The notes below the pieces were generated by a model. It was given only the letters and a program-made list of their open reading frames with translations, was not told the origin of the DNA and searched no databases. A program made the translations under genes and the position numbers. Of a stretch of DNA of 64,000 nt, positions 35,596 through 44,939 are shown piece after piece (position 1 is the stretch's first letter; each line of letters opens with the position of its first letter). Source of the DNA: Marinobacter sp. (GTDB lineage: Bacteria; Pseudomonadota; Gammaproteobacteria; Pseudomonadales; Oleiphilaceae); the NCBI GenBank assembly GCA_018402255.1, contig JAGYIS010000008.1, positions 372,001-436,000 of the forward strand, in the 5' to 3' direction.

Positions 35596-37647
35596 ATGAA
35601 CTGGCGTGCAATGACTGCCTCAGGCGTAAGGACCCAATACCCCGTGCATCGGCTGCACGGGGCCATCCTCCTGCTGTTACTCCTGGCGACCTTGCTGATG
35701 GGTATGGGCAACTCGCTCCACTCCAGAATGCTCTGGATCGGGGAGCAGGTATGGCCCAATTATTACTTGCTTAACCCCGATGCAACGCAGCCCACCTGCA
35801 ACATGTTCATAGATGTAGACAGTGAGGTGGAGCGTCGGGTCCAGGCCTATAAGCCGGACCCCGACGATCTGTTCAGCTCGCCACCCAATCCAGAGGCGAT
35901 CAAGCAGTCGTTGCAAAGCAACCTGGCTTTGTGTGAACAGCGCCACCTGCAGTTTGCGGAAAACCAGAAGCACGCCACCTGGGCGCTTGGCGCCTATAAG
36001 AGTGTGGAGCAGGGGTTGGCTGGCTTTCTGCTCAACAATATTGACCTGACCAAGTTCCTGTTCATTGCCATGTTCGCCATGGCAGCGGCCATTGCCGCAC
36101 TGGACGCTGATCATATTGCCCTCCGGTTGCCTCGAAATCGGGCCGAATGGCGGCTGAGCCAGGGTGTCCAGTTCATTGTGAATGGTCTGATGGTACTCTC
36201 TCTCAATGCCTATCTCGGGCGATTATCGACATCACCCGGGACCGATAGTACTGCGATTCTGCAGTACGCCTGGGCAGGGGTGTTTGGCCTGTTCATGGTG
36301 ATCAATGCGGTGCGCTTTGTGTACATACCGGAAAGGATGAAGGCGGGGGCACTGTCGTTGTCTTCAGGGCTGGTTGTCCCCCTGTATTGCGGGATGGGCC
36401 TGATCGCGATGAGCTACTTTTTCTTCGTCGATGGCTATACCTCAGGCCTGGCGATCTATTTCGGCATGATGGCCAATCTGTCGTCCATGTTCATCAACAT
36501 CGGCCTTTATGTGCTGGTGGGCATGATGCTCAAGCAGACCCGGATTCCCGAATTGCTGCTGAATCTGGTCAAGCCGTTTAATCTGCCGGCGCCGATGCTG
36601 GCGTCGGTCATTATTTTTGCTACTGCGTTCCCGACCGCGTTTACGGGTGCTTCGGGCATCTTCATTCTGGCGGTCGGTGGTGTTATTTACGATGAATTGC
36701 GCAAGGCCGGTGCCGGTCGTCAGCTTTCACTGGCGACCACCGCCATGTCTGGCAGTCTGGGTGTCGTGCTCAATCCCTGTTTGTTGATTGTGGTGATTGC
36801 GGCGCTGAATAAAGAGGTGACCACGTCCGAGATGTATGGCTGGGGCTTCTGGGTGTTTATCCTGTCTGCCAGCCTGTTCTCCTTTATCGTGTGCAAGACG
36901 GAAGGCAACTGGAAGCCCAAGCCGGCCCCCGGTGCTTTCCGTGCCGCGCTGCGTGAACTGCTGCCACTGGTACCTTATGCCCTGACAGCGGCGGCGGTGA
37001 TCCTGGCGGTCTGGGTTGTGCTCGGTCTCAAATTCAACGAGTACAGCGCACCGATGATCCTGCCTTTGGTGATGCTTGCCCTGGTGGTGCTGGATGCTGG
37101 CAAAACCAGTCGGGAAACTTCAGTCAGTCGTGTGCAAACGTTCTTTGATCGCAGTACTGCGGCGGCCAGCGATTCGGCGGTGCACATCGGCGCGTTGCTT
37201 GCGTTGATCGGGTTCTCTATCTGTCTGGGCGGAATTCTGGAACGCTCGGATATTGTGCACGCCTTTTTCCCCGAAAGCCTCACCAGTGCCTGGGTGGCCA
37301 TGCTGGTGATCGTGGTCATGCTGACACTGATCGGCATGGTGATGGATCCGTTCGGTGCCGTGATCCTGGTATCGGCGACCATTGCCCAGCCCGCCATCCA
37401 GATCGGCATAGACCCGCTGCATTTCTGGATCGTGTGTCTGGTGGCGTTTGAACTTGGCTATTTGAGCCCGCCGGTGGCCTTGAACCATCTGCTGACCCGG
37501 CAGGTGGTTGGCGAAACGGAAGTTCTGGTGGCCGAACGTACCGGATCGTTCTGGAATCGGTACAAACGACTGTTGCTGCCGTTGGCGGTTATGGTGCCCA
37601 GCCTGCTGCTGGTGGCCTTTGTGCCCATGCTGTTTTACGCCTTGTAG
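35596..37647 (+). CDS. TRAP-type large permease subunit with N-terminal extension
   Basis: A 683-residue inner-membrane protein. The C-terminal ~400 residues resemble DctM/TRAP large subunits, with IFATAFPTAFTGASGIFILA, MSGSLGVVLNPCLLIVVIAA, MVMDPFGAVILVSATI and FELGYLSPPVALNHLL. The N-terminal part has one TM helix, a ~110-residue periplasmic segment and then several more helices that may stand in for a small DctQ subunit. With the preceding solute-binding protein and lipoprotein it would form a secondary transporter. The substrate is unknown. A strong terminator ends the operon. Confidence 0.83.
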   Translation: MNWRAMTASGVRTQYPVHRLHGAILLLLLLATLLMGMGNSLHSRMLWIGEQVWPNYYLLNPDATQPTCNMFIDVDSEVERRVQAYKPDPDDLFSSPPNPEAIKQSLQSNLALCEQRHLQFAENQKHATWALGAYKSVEQGLAGFLLNNIDLTKFLFIAMFAMAAAIAALDADHIALRLPRNRAEWRLSQGVQFIVNGLMVLSLNAYLGRLSTSPGTDSTAILQYAWAGVFGLFMVINAVRFVYIPERMKAGALSLSSGLVVPLYCGMGLIAMSYFFFVDGYTSGLAIYFGMMANLSSMFINIGLYVLVGMMLKQTRIPELLLNLVKPFNLPAPMLASVIIFATAFPTAFTGASGIFILAVGGVIYDELRKAGAGRQLSLATTAMSGSLGVVLNPCLLIVVIAALNKEVTTSEMYGWGFWVFILSASLFSFIVCKTEGNWKPKPAPGAFRAALRELLPLVPYALTAAAVILAVWVVLGLKFNEYSAPMILPLVMLALVVLDAGKTSRETSVSRVQTFFDRSTAAASDSAVHIGALLALIGFSICLGGILERSDIVHAFFPESLTSAWVAMLVIVVMLTLIGMVMDPFGAVILVSATIAQPAIQIGIDPLHFWIVCLVAFELGYLSPPVALNHLLTRQVVGETEVLVAERTGSFWNRYKRLLLPLAVMVPSLLLVAFVPMLFYAL

Positions 37648-37661
37648 TCGGCGTGCAGTTC

Positions 37662-37695
37662 AAAAACCCGTGAAGTTCTGCTTCACGGGTTTTTT
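37662..37695 (+). terminator. Rho-independent terminator of the TRAP-like operon
   Basis: AAAAACCCGTGAAG-TTCTG-CTTCACGGGTTTTTT: a 13-bp stem with T-run, 15 bp after the permease stop. Confidence 0.93.
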
Positions 37696-37727
37696 GTTAG
37701 TCAGGGTGCAGTCGGGCTTTGGGGATG

Positions 37728-37838
37728 GGGAGAAGATTGGAGGGGTATTCTGAAACACGCTGTGAATACGTCCCTGTACGCTCCGCTCCGCCATCCATGG
37801 CTCCGCAGGGTTTCAGAATGCCCCTCCAACCTTCTCCC
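37728..37838. repeat. Hairpin element G (reverse orientation)
   Basis: Arms 37728-37756 and 37810-37838 (29 nt) pair with one T-G wobble and one mismatch. The 53-nt core 37757-37809 belongs to a fourth core subtype. Read on the minus strand it contains GCCATGGATGGC and TACAGGGACGTA and ends TTCACAGCGT. It lies between the TRAP-operon terminator and the subtilase gene. Confidence 0.9.
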
Positions 37839-37953
37839 TCCACACTCTTCCATAGGGAATTTATGGGACCTGGCGCCAGCCAATTGTGGAACTTTTGCCC
37901 TATAGTTTGCGTATGGTTAAGGACGGCCAACAGATTATGAAAAGAGGGTTCCC

Positions 37954-40590
37954 GTGAGACGATCATTGCCGCTTTATCTTGTGCTCTCAGGAGTCATGTT
38001 GTTCGCAGGATGCGGCGGTGGTTCAGGAGGTTCGGAATCTTCGCCTCCGGCCATTGATCCTGGCCCATTGTCTGGCGTGATCAGTATTGAAGCCGGCAGT
38101 CGGATTGATCAGGACACGATGGACCAGTTGGGGTTCGCAGGTGCCAGTCCCGCGAGTGCCGTTCAGGTGTTGCCTGCGAGTTTTGTGCTCGCGGGCTATG
38201 TCAGCGGTCGTGATGGCGCATACGACCTGTTGAATGGCCAGCGATTTGTGTACGTTGCCGATGCTGTGGATAGCTACAGTGTGCCGATGGCGCCGGGTGA
38301 AACCGTCACATTGAGGAACTCTGGCAGTCGCCAAGGTAACTCCGAGCTCGAGCTGATATTGAAAGGTAACGGCCTGACCGAATTGTCTGAGACCACAAGC
38401 ACGGCGTCACCGTCGGTGAGCCTGACATTGCCCGAGGGGTCGCCGGACGCCGTTTACAGGGTCGATGTAAGGGTCGTCGGCAACGCTCCTGTTCGCTATG
38501 TAATGGCCAAGACCGCGGGTGCCCAGTTCGATAGCCTCAGTCTGGACTGGCCAAACCATGGCTTCGCGCCGGGGGAGGCGATCGTCAGCCTTGATGCAAG
38601 TCGCCGTGGAGCGATGTCTGCGTTGGCGGTTGGTCTGGCAGATGCGGAGCGTCATCTTGGTGGTAATGACTGGTTGATGCGCATGCCGGTGCAGGCGTCG
38701 AGCCGAGCTGGAAATGCCTCAGCCATGTATGCCGAGACACTGGACTGGATTTCGGAGCTTCGCCAAGCCCCCGGAATCAGCGGGGCGGAGCCGAACTATC
38801 TGTTTACCAGTATGCAGCAAGGCCCCGCTTTGACGCCGGTGGATGAAGACCTGTATCGCCTGCAATGGCACTACGATCTGATTAACGGCCCCGGGGCATG
38901 GCAGTTGGCGCCGGGCGGTGGTTCTGGGGTTCAGGTGGCGGTACTCGATTCCGGGCTATTCAGCCCAGATCGCGTCAATCGACTATGGCATCCTGATCTC
39001 AATGCAAACGTGGGTGCTGGCCGGGATTTTGTCGATGGTGGCAACTTTCCGGAAGATCCGGGCAGCAGCGTCGGCGCCAATGTATTTCATGGCACACACG
39101 TGGCTGGCACCATAGGTGCCGAAGTCAACGGGGCCGGGATTGGCGGCGTGGCTTTCGGTTCTGAGATTGTTCCGGTACGCGTTCTGGGTGAGGGTGGTAC
39201 CGGCTCTTCAGATGATCTGATCGACGCCATTCGCTGGGTCACGGGGCAGGATTTCCCGCCGGTGAGTGAGCCCAGGGCCCAGGTGGTCAATCTCAGTCTG
39301 GGTGGCCTGCCCCGTATTCAGCGGTTGGAAGATGCCATCGCCTTCGGGGTCAATCGCGGCGTTATTTTTGTCGGTGCTGCCGGTAACTCTGCGACTTCTG
39401 TTCCTTCCTACCCTGCGGCTTCTCCCAATGTGCTGGCGGTCAGCGCAGTGGATGCTGGCGGTCGGCTGGCTTCGTATTCCAATTTCGGCAACTGGATCGA
39501 CCTCGCCGCGCCGGGAGGTGACGCCAGCCGGGACGGTAACAATGACGGCCGTGCCGATGTGGTCTGGAGTACCAGCGCCGTTGCCGGTGCAAGTGGCTTT
39601 GAGGCCAGCTTTACAGGGTTGCAGGGGACCTCAATGGCCACGCCGCATGTCTCTGCTGTCATGGCGCTTATGAAAGAGCAAAATAACGGGCTCTCCTATC
39701 AGAACGTTCGGGCGCTTTTGCTGGACGGGCAGCTGACCGATTATCCGGGGAGTCGAAGCGATCAACTGGGCTACGGTATCCTCGATGCCGCCAGAGCGCT
39801 TCAGGCCAACCTTGGGCAAGGCGTCACGATTCTGTCCCCCTCACCGTCGCTGGTCTCTTTGAGTAACGAGGGCAAGACCAGTGAACTCGTCACACTCAGT
39901 CGTATCGGTGATGCTGGCGTTTCAGGTGTTACTGTCACTCAAGCACCGGATTGGATCAATGTTACCGCGCCAGTGGCTGAGGGTTCCGACTACTCACTGA
40001 CCGTGTCTCTCATTGAATCAATGATAGAGCCTGACACGGCCTATCGCGGCGAGATCCTGGTGACCTACGACTCTGACCAGAATGGTCGGACGTTGCGGAT
40101 ACCGGTGATTGCTCAGATCCTCAGCGATGAGCAGGCCCGTAACGCGGGCGCCCACTTTGTCATACTGGTGGGGACCACGCCGGACGAGGATGGGTTCTAC
40201 TGGGCGGAAGCCCAGGTGGCGGCGGAAGCCGTCAACGGCCGCTATGAGTTTCGCTTTGAGTCAGATGATGGTGAAGAGCCCCGCCGGCTGAGTGAAGTCC
40301 GCCCTGGCGACTATTACCTGGTGGCGGGCACCGATATCGATGGCGATGGCATCATTTGTCAGCCCGGTGAGGCCTGTGCCGAGTATCCGATTTCCGGATT
40401 GCGGGAAGTGATCACCATAAAGGAGGGCGAGAGTCTGTCGAATATCCGGATGACGACCAGTTTTACCCGCCCCACCATCACCGCAGAAACGCCAGACATC
40501 TTGCCCAGGCCAGGCTTTCGGGGTTACCGTTTGATCACGCAGGAGGGTGACAACCCCCAGAGAGATATCCGACCCAGGACCACACAATGA
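37954..40590 (+). CDS. S8-family serine peptidase (subtilase), predicted lipoprotein
   Basis: An 878-residue secreted protease. Lipobox LFAGC near residue 20 is followed by a glycine/serine-rich linker and a ~280-residue N-terminal region that may act as prodomain. The catalytic domain spans roughly residues 320-615 with Asp in VAVLDSGLF, His in HGTHVAGTI, the oxyanion Asn in GAAGNS and Ser in GTSMATPHVSA. C-terminal beta-rich domains follow (LVSLSNEGKTSELVTLSR; later an Asp-rich DIDGDGIICQPGE that looks calcium-binding). It overlaps a PrcB-family gene by 4 bp, so the two products are probably made together and interact. Confidence 0.92.
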   Translation: MRRSLPLYLVLSGVMLFAGCGGGSGGSESSPPAIDPGPLSGVISIEAGSRIDQDTMDQLGFAGASPASAVQVLPASFVLAGYVSGRDGAYDLLNGQRFVYVADAVDSYSVPMAPGETVTLRNSGSRQGNSELELILKGNGLTELSETTSTASPSVSLTLPEGSPDAVYRVDVRVVGNAPVRYVMAKTAGAQFDSLSLDWPNHGFAPGEAIVSLDASRRGAMSALAVGLADAERHLGGNDWLMRMPVQASSRAGNASAMYAETLDWISELRQAPGISGAEPNYLFTSMQQGPALTPVDEDLYRLQWHYDLINGPGAWQLAPGGGSGVQVAVLDSGLFSPDRVNRLWHPDLNANVGAGRDFVDGGNFPEDPGSSVGANVFHGTHVAGTIGAEVNGAGIGGVAFGSEIVPVRVLGEGGTGSSDDLIDAIRWVTGQDFPPVSEPRAQVVNLSLGGLPRIQRLEDAIAFGVNRGVIFVGAAGNSATSVPSYPAASPNVLAVSAVDAGGRLASYSNFGNWIDLAAPGGDASRDGNNDGRADVVWSTSAVAGASGFEASFTGLQGTSMATPHVSAVMALMKEQNNGLSYQNVRALLLDGQLTDYPGSRSDQLGYGILDAARALQANLGQGVTILSPSPSLVSLSNEGKTSELVTLSRIGDAGVSGVTVTQAPDWINVTAPVAEGSDYSLTVSLIESMIEPDTAYRGEILVTYDSDQNGRTLRIPVIAQILSDEQARNAGAHFVILVGTTPDEDGFYWAEAQVAAEAVNGRYEFRFESDDGEEPRRLSEVRPGDYYLVAGTDIDGDGIICQPGEACAEYPISGLREVITIKEGESLSNIRMTTSFTRPTITAETPDILPRPGFRGYRLITQEGDNPQRDIRPRTTQ

Positions 40591-41081
40591 TCCCACGCTT
40601 TGCCTATGGTTTTGCCTTGCCCATCACCGCTGCTTTGCTCACAGCCTGCAGCGCCACTGGCGGAGCTGAAGGCGTCGAGCCTAGCGTTCGGCAGGTTACC
40701 CAGTCGGCCCATTGCGGCCTGACCGGCCCGGGCGTAGCGCTGGCCAGCTCCAGTGCAGAGCTTGAGGCTTTGCTGGATGTAGGTGGTCAGAACATGTCGA
40801 CGGGCGTGATCCGGCAGGTCAATCTGGATAACGAGTCGCTGGTGATTGTGACTCTGGGCCAGAAGCCAACGGCAGGTTACGGTGTGGGTCTGAGTTCTGC
40901 GTCTAAAACGGGCCAGACACTCAAGCTGGGTATGGATGTCACAGAACCCGCGCCCGGTATGATGGTGGCACAGGTAATCACGTCCCCCTGTGTGGTGCTG
41001 GCAGTAGCCGAGCAAGACTGGCAGCGCCTCGAAATTTCCGGGCTGACCGAGAAGCTGATTGTGAAAGAGGTCGGAAACTGA
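40587..41081 (+). CDS. PrcB-family protease-associated lipoprotein
   Basis: A 164-residue protein with signal peptide and lipobox LTAC near residue 18. The C-terminal domain has GQKPTAGYGVGLSSA and PGMMVAQVITSPCVVLAVA, the pattern of the PrcB C-terminal domain, named after a component of the Treponema dentilisin protease complex. Translation is coupled to the subtilase by an ATGA overlap. Stabilising or inhibiting the subtilase is the likely role, by analogy. Confidence 0.82.
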   Translation: MIPRFAYGFALPITAALLTACSATGGAEGVEPSVRQVTQSAHCGLTGPGVALASSSAELEALLDVGGQNMSTGVIRQVNLDNESLVIVTLGQKPTAGYGVGLSSASKTGQTLKLGMDVTEPAPGMMVAQVITSPCVVLAVAEQDWQRLEISGLTEKLIVKEVGN

Positions 41082-41110
41082 ATTCACTTGGCTTCACCAC
41101 AAAACAACCG

Positions 41111-41138
41111 TTGATCTTTCGGCCCGAATCCCTAAGCT
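41111..41138 (+). promoter_or_regulatory. Possible sigma-70 promoter for parE
   Basis: TTGATC at 41111-41116 and TAAGCT at 41133-41138 with a 16-bp spacer, ~45 bp before the parE ATG. A modest match. Confidence 0.35.
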
Positions 41139-41181
41139 ATGGCTCAGCTTTTACGACCAATCGCGGAGCCATGCCATTTCT

Positions 41182-43077
41182 ATGAGCGAGCAACTTTACA
41201 ACGCCGATGCCATTGAAGTCCTGAGCGGTCTCGACCCGGTACGCAAACGCCCGGGCATGTACACCGACACATCAAGACCGAACCACCTGGCCCAGGAAGT
41301 CATCGACAACAGCGTTGATGAAGCGCTGGCCGGCCATGCCCGCCGAATTGACGTGATCCTGCACAGTGATAACTCCCTGAGCGTCGAAGACGATGGCAGG
41401 GGCATGCCGGTCGACATGCACAAAGAAGAGGGCGTGTCGGGTGTTGAGCTGATCCTGACCCGGCTGCACGCCGGCGGTAAGTTCTCCCAGGGCAACTACA
41501 ACTTTTCGGGCGGTCTGCACGGCGTTGGTGTTTCGGTGGTCAACGCCCTGTCTACGCATCTGGAGATCACCATCAAGCGTGATGGCCAGGTACACAGGAT
41601 GACGTTCGCCAACGGCGACAAGGCCTCTGAGCTCGCGGTGATTGATTCCGTTGGCAAACGCAATACAGGCACCCGCCTGAAGTTCACCCCGGATTCCAAA
41701 TATTTCGACAGCCCGAATTTCTCAGTCAGTCGCCTGCGCCACAATCTGCGTGCCAAAGCGGTGCTATGCCCGGGCCTGACGGTGACTTTCCTGCAGGAAA
41801 AAACCGGCGAGAAGGATGAGTGGCTTTATGAAGACGGCCTTCGCGACTACCTGCGTACGGCGCTCGCGGATATTGAGGCGGTTCCGCTGGAGCCGTTTAC
41901 CGGCAGCCTCTCTGGCAATAAAGAAGCGGTAGATTGGGCGATCCAGTGGCTGCCTGAGGGTGGCGACGCTGTGATGGAGAGCTACGTCAACCTGATCCCC
42001 ACGGCTCAGGGTGGCACCCATGTTAACGGGCTGCGTACCGGCCTGCTCGAAGCGATGCGCGAGTTCTGTGAGTTCCGCAGTCTGCTGCCCCGGGGCGTCA
42101 AGCTGTCGCCTGAGGACATCTGGGAGCGAGTGGCCTATGTGTTGTCGTTCAAGATGCAAGAGCCCCAGTTTTCTGGTCAGACCAAAGAGCGGCTTTCCTC
42201 CCGTGAGGCTGCAGCCTTTGTTTCTGGTGTGGTCAAGGATGCGTTCAGTCTCTGGCTGAACCAGCACACCGATATTGCCGAAGTGTTGGCGGAGTTGTTT
42301 ATCAACAACGCGCAACGTCGCCTGAAGGCCAGTAAGAAGGTGGCCCGTAAACGGGTGACCTCTGGACCCGCGCTGCCGGGTAAACTGGCGGACTGTTCAG
42401 GCTCGGATACCAACCGCTCCGAACTGTTCCTGGTAGAAGGGGACTCTGCAGGCGGTTCTGCCAAGCAGGCCCGGGATCGTGAATTTCAGGCGGTGATGCC
42501 GCTACGGGGCAAGATTCTGAATACCTGGGAAGTCGACTCCAGCGAGATCCTCGCCTCACAGGAAGTGCATGATATTGCGGTTGCCATCGGTGTTGACCCC
42601 AGTTCCGATGACCTGACCGGGCTGCGCTATAACAAGGTCTGCATCCTGGCGGACGCCGACTCTGACGGTTTGCACATCGCCACTTTGTTGTGTGCACTCT
42701 TTGTTAAACACTTTCGCCCATTGGTCACCGCCGGCCATGTGTTTGTCGCCATGCCGCCGCTGTATCGGGTGGATCTGGGTAAAGAGACTTTCTATGCCCT
42801 GGATGAGCATGAACGCCAGGGCATTCTCGACCGCCTGGCGGCAGAAAACCGCAAAGGCAAAATTCAGGTTACCCGCTTCAAGGGGCTGGGCGAGATGAAT
42901 CCGCTGCAGTTACGGGAAACCACCATGGCGCCGGACACCCGCCGCCTGGTGATGCTCACCCTGGAAGAGGGCGACGACACCGATGAATGCATGGACATGT
43001 TGCTGGGTAAAAAGCGTGCCTCTGACCGCCGGGTTTGGCTTGAAGCCTACGGCAACATGGCGGATGTCCCGGTCTGA
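41182..43077 (+). CDS. parE: DNA topoisomerase IV subunit B
   Basis: ATPase subunit of topoisomerase IV, which decatenates daughter chromosomes with ParC. The 631-residue length fits ParE rather than the ~800-residue GyrB. GHKL ATPase motifs are RKRPGMYTD, EVIDNSVDEALAGHA, DDGRGMPVD and GLHGVGVSVVNAL. The Toprim domain shows LVEGDSAGGSAKQARDR and LADADSDGLHI. The C-terminal RFKGLGEMNPLQL is also diagnostic. parC lies 7 kb downstream on the same strand, as in Pseudomonas. Confidence 0.97.
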   Translation: MSEQLYNADAIEVLSGLDPVRKRPGMYTDTSRPNHLAQEVIDNSVDEALAGHARRIDVILHSDNSLSVEDDGRGMPVDMHKEEGVSGVELILTRLHAGGKFSQGNYNFSGGLHGVGVSVVNALSTHLEITIKRDGQVHRMTFANGDKASELAVIDSVGKRNTGTRLKFTPDSKYFDSPNFSVSRLRHNLRAKAVLCPGLTVTFLQEKTGEKDEWLYEDGLRDYLRTALADIEAVPLEPFTGSLSGNKEAVDWAIQWLPEGGDAVMESYVNLIPTAQGGTHVNGLRTGLLEAMREFCEFRSLLPRGVKLSPEDIWERVAYVLSFKMQEPQFSGQTKERLSSREAAAFVSGVVKDAFSLWLNQHTDIAEVLAELFINNAQRRLKASKKVARKRVTSGPALPGKLADCSGSDTNRSELFLVEGDSAGGSAKQARDREFQAVMPLRGKILNTWEVDSSEILASQEVHDIAVAIGVDPSSDDLTGLRYNKVCILADADSDGLHIATLLCALFVKHFRPLVTAGHVFVAMPPLYRVDLGKETFYALDEHERQGILDRLAAENRKGKIQVTRFKGLGEMNPLQLRETTMAPDTRRLVMLTLEEGDDTDECMDMLLGKKRASDRRVWLEAYGNMADVPV

Positions 43078-43172
43078 TATTCCCAATAGTGCTATAAGAA
43101 TCATCCTTTATTCTTTATCAGAATTGAAATAGTCCGCTATCCTGCCAGTTTTCAAGTCGGAAAAACCGCGTT

Positions 43173-44939
43173 ATGGACTGGCAAGGATGGTTCTCACTGG
43201 GGTTGGCGGTTGCCTCCCTGGCATTGATGAGCTCAGGGCGATTTGCGCCACATCTGGTGATGATGGCATCGCTGGTGGTGCTCAGTGCAAGCGGAATTAT
43301 TGGTCCTGAGCAGGCGCTGGTGGGTTTCAGCAATGCCGGTCTGATCACGGTTGTTGCGCTGTTTGTGGTTGCCTCCGGAGTGCATCATTCCGGTGGCGTT
43401 GATCTGCTGGTGCGCTACGTTCTTGGTAGTCCTAAAACCGTGCGCGGTGCCCAGGCCCGCATTGCCCTTCCGGTCACTCTATTGAGTGGCTTTCTGAACA
43501 ACACCCCCGTTGTTGCTACCATGATTCCTGCGGTGCTTGCCTGGTCCCGAAAAATCGGTGTTTCGCCGTCCAAATTGATGATTCCTCTTAGTTATGCTGC
43601 CATTCTGGGTGGCACACTGACCATGATTGGCACCAGCACCAATCTGGTGGTGAACGGTCAGTATCAGCAGTTAACCGGGGGCGAGGGGTTTTCCATCTTT
43701 GCAATTACCCAGGTCGGGCTGCCAGTGGCCATCATCGGTATTACAGTGATGCTGCTGTTTATGCCGCGCTTCCTTCCCGACCGCAAAGACCAGCAGAAGT
43801 TTGGGTCTGTAAAAGAGTTTACCCTTGAAGTTGCCGTGGCTTTTGAGGGACCGCTGGTCGGCAAGACCGTGGGTGAAGCCGGGCTCAGGGAGCTCGACAG
43901 GCTCTATCTGGTAGAGATTGAGCGAGACGGCAGTGTCGTGACCGCCGTGCCCTCGGAGGAGCGCTTGCGTAGCGGAGATCGCCTGGTTTTTGCAGGAGAC
44001 ACCCAGGCCGTGTCCGATTTGCTCAGAATCAACGGCATTGTGCCTTCGGTGCATGACGATGAGCCCTCGCTCAGCAAGGTCCGCGCCGAACGGCGTCTTG
44101 TTGAGGCGGTTCTGTCGCCGCAATCGGATGTGCTCGGCCAGACCATACGGGATGCCCGTTTCCGGGACCGTTACGGTGCTGTGGTACTGGCGGTCGCTCG
44201 CGGTGGGGAAAGGGTGCCCGGCAATCTGGGCAATATCCGCTTGAAGCCCGGAGACGTCCTTTTGCTGGAAGCTCGTCCTGCCTTTGTTAGCCGTCAGCGC
44301 TACAACAAGGACTTTCTGTTAATCAACGACCTGGAAACCGAGGCACCCCGCCACGATCGGGCCTGGTTGTCCTGGGGGATTCTGTTCGTGCTGGTTGGCC
44401 TGGCGGCCTGCGGTGTCATGACCATGCTGAATGCGGCATTGGTGGGTGCGTTTTTGATGATCCTGTCCGGTTGCTGCTCCGTGGGTCAGGCTCAGAAATC
44501 GGTTGATGTGCCGGTGATACTGACCATTGCAGCCTCCTTTGCATTGGGTGGTGCGCTGGAGCAGACCGGTGCTGCCAGCTATCTGGCCGGAGCCGTGTTC
44601 GATCTCAGCTATGGCAATACCTTACTGGCGTTGTTGCTGGTGTACCTTGTGGTATCGGTGTTGACTGAGGTCATCACCAATAATGCGGCGGCAGTGCTGA
44701 TCCTGCCCGTGGTGCTTTCGCTGACTGCGGCTATGGGGGTGGATGCCGAGCCTTTCATTATTGCCGTTATGATGGCGGCCTCGGCGAGTTTTGCGACACC
44801 GCTGGGGTATCAGACCAACATGATGGTGTTCGGGCCCGGCGGTTACCGTTTTGGTGACTTTGTGAAGGTGGGCTTGCCGATGAATCTGTTCATTGGAGTG
44901 CTGACGGTGGGAGTGATTTCAGTGGTCTATGGTGTTTGA
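43173..44939 (+). CDS. SLC13-family permease with two TrkA-C domains
   Basis: A 588-residue inner-membrane transporter (divalent anion:Na+ symporter / citrate transporter group). N-terminal helices include the conserved LLSGFLNNTPVVATMIPAV and GGTLTMIGTSTNLVVNG. Two cytoplasmic RCK/TrkA-C domains lie at residues ~210-290 and ~305-385 (VFEGPLVGKTVGEAG-like and LGQTIRDARFRDRYGAV). The second membrane half carries VLTEVITNNAAAVLILP and SASFATPLGYQTNMMVFGP. Sulfate, dicarboxylates and other anions are possible substrates. It overlaps the convergent EAL gene by 13 bp. Confidence 0.9.
   Translation: MDWQGWFSLGLAVASLALMSSGRFAPHLVMMASLVVLSASGIIGPEQALVGFSNAGLITVVALFVVASGVHHSGGVDLLVRYVLGSPKTVRGAQARIALPVTLLSGFLNNTPVVATMIPAVLAWSRKIGVSPSKLMIPLSYAAILGGTLTMIGTSTNLVVNGQYQQLTGGEGFSIFAITQVGLPVAIIGITVMLLFMPRFLPDRKDQQKFGSVKEFTLEVAVAFEGPLVGKTVGEAGLRELDRLYLVEIERDGSVVTAVPSEERLRSGDRLVFAGDTQAVSDLLRINGIVPSVHDDEPSLSKVRAERRLVEAVLSPQSDVLGQTIRDARFRDRYGAVVLAVARGGERVPGNLGNIRLKPGDVLLLEARPAFVSRQRYNKDFLLINDLETEAPRHDRAWLSWGILFVLVGLAACGVMTMLNAALVGAFLMILSGCCSVGQAQKSVDVPVILTIAASFALGGALEQTGAASYLAGAVFDLSYGNTLLALLLVYLVVSVLTEVITNNAAAVLILPVVLSLTAAMGVDAEPFIIAVMMAASASFATPLGYQTNMMVFGPGGYRFGDFVKVGLPMNLFIGVLTVGVISVVYGV

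Noticed and set aside
13987..37838. Reading the hairpin elements as intrinsic terminators, attC sites or REP sequences
   Set aside because: T-runs lie at the inner start of the closing arm rather than after the stem. The conserved part is the centre, not the ends, and the GTTRRRY/RYYYAAC ends of attC and the GTAG of REP are absent.
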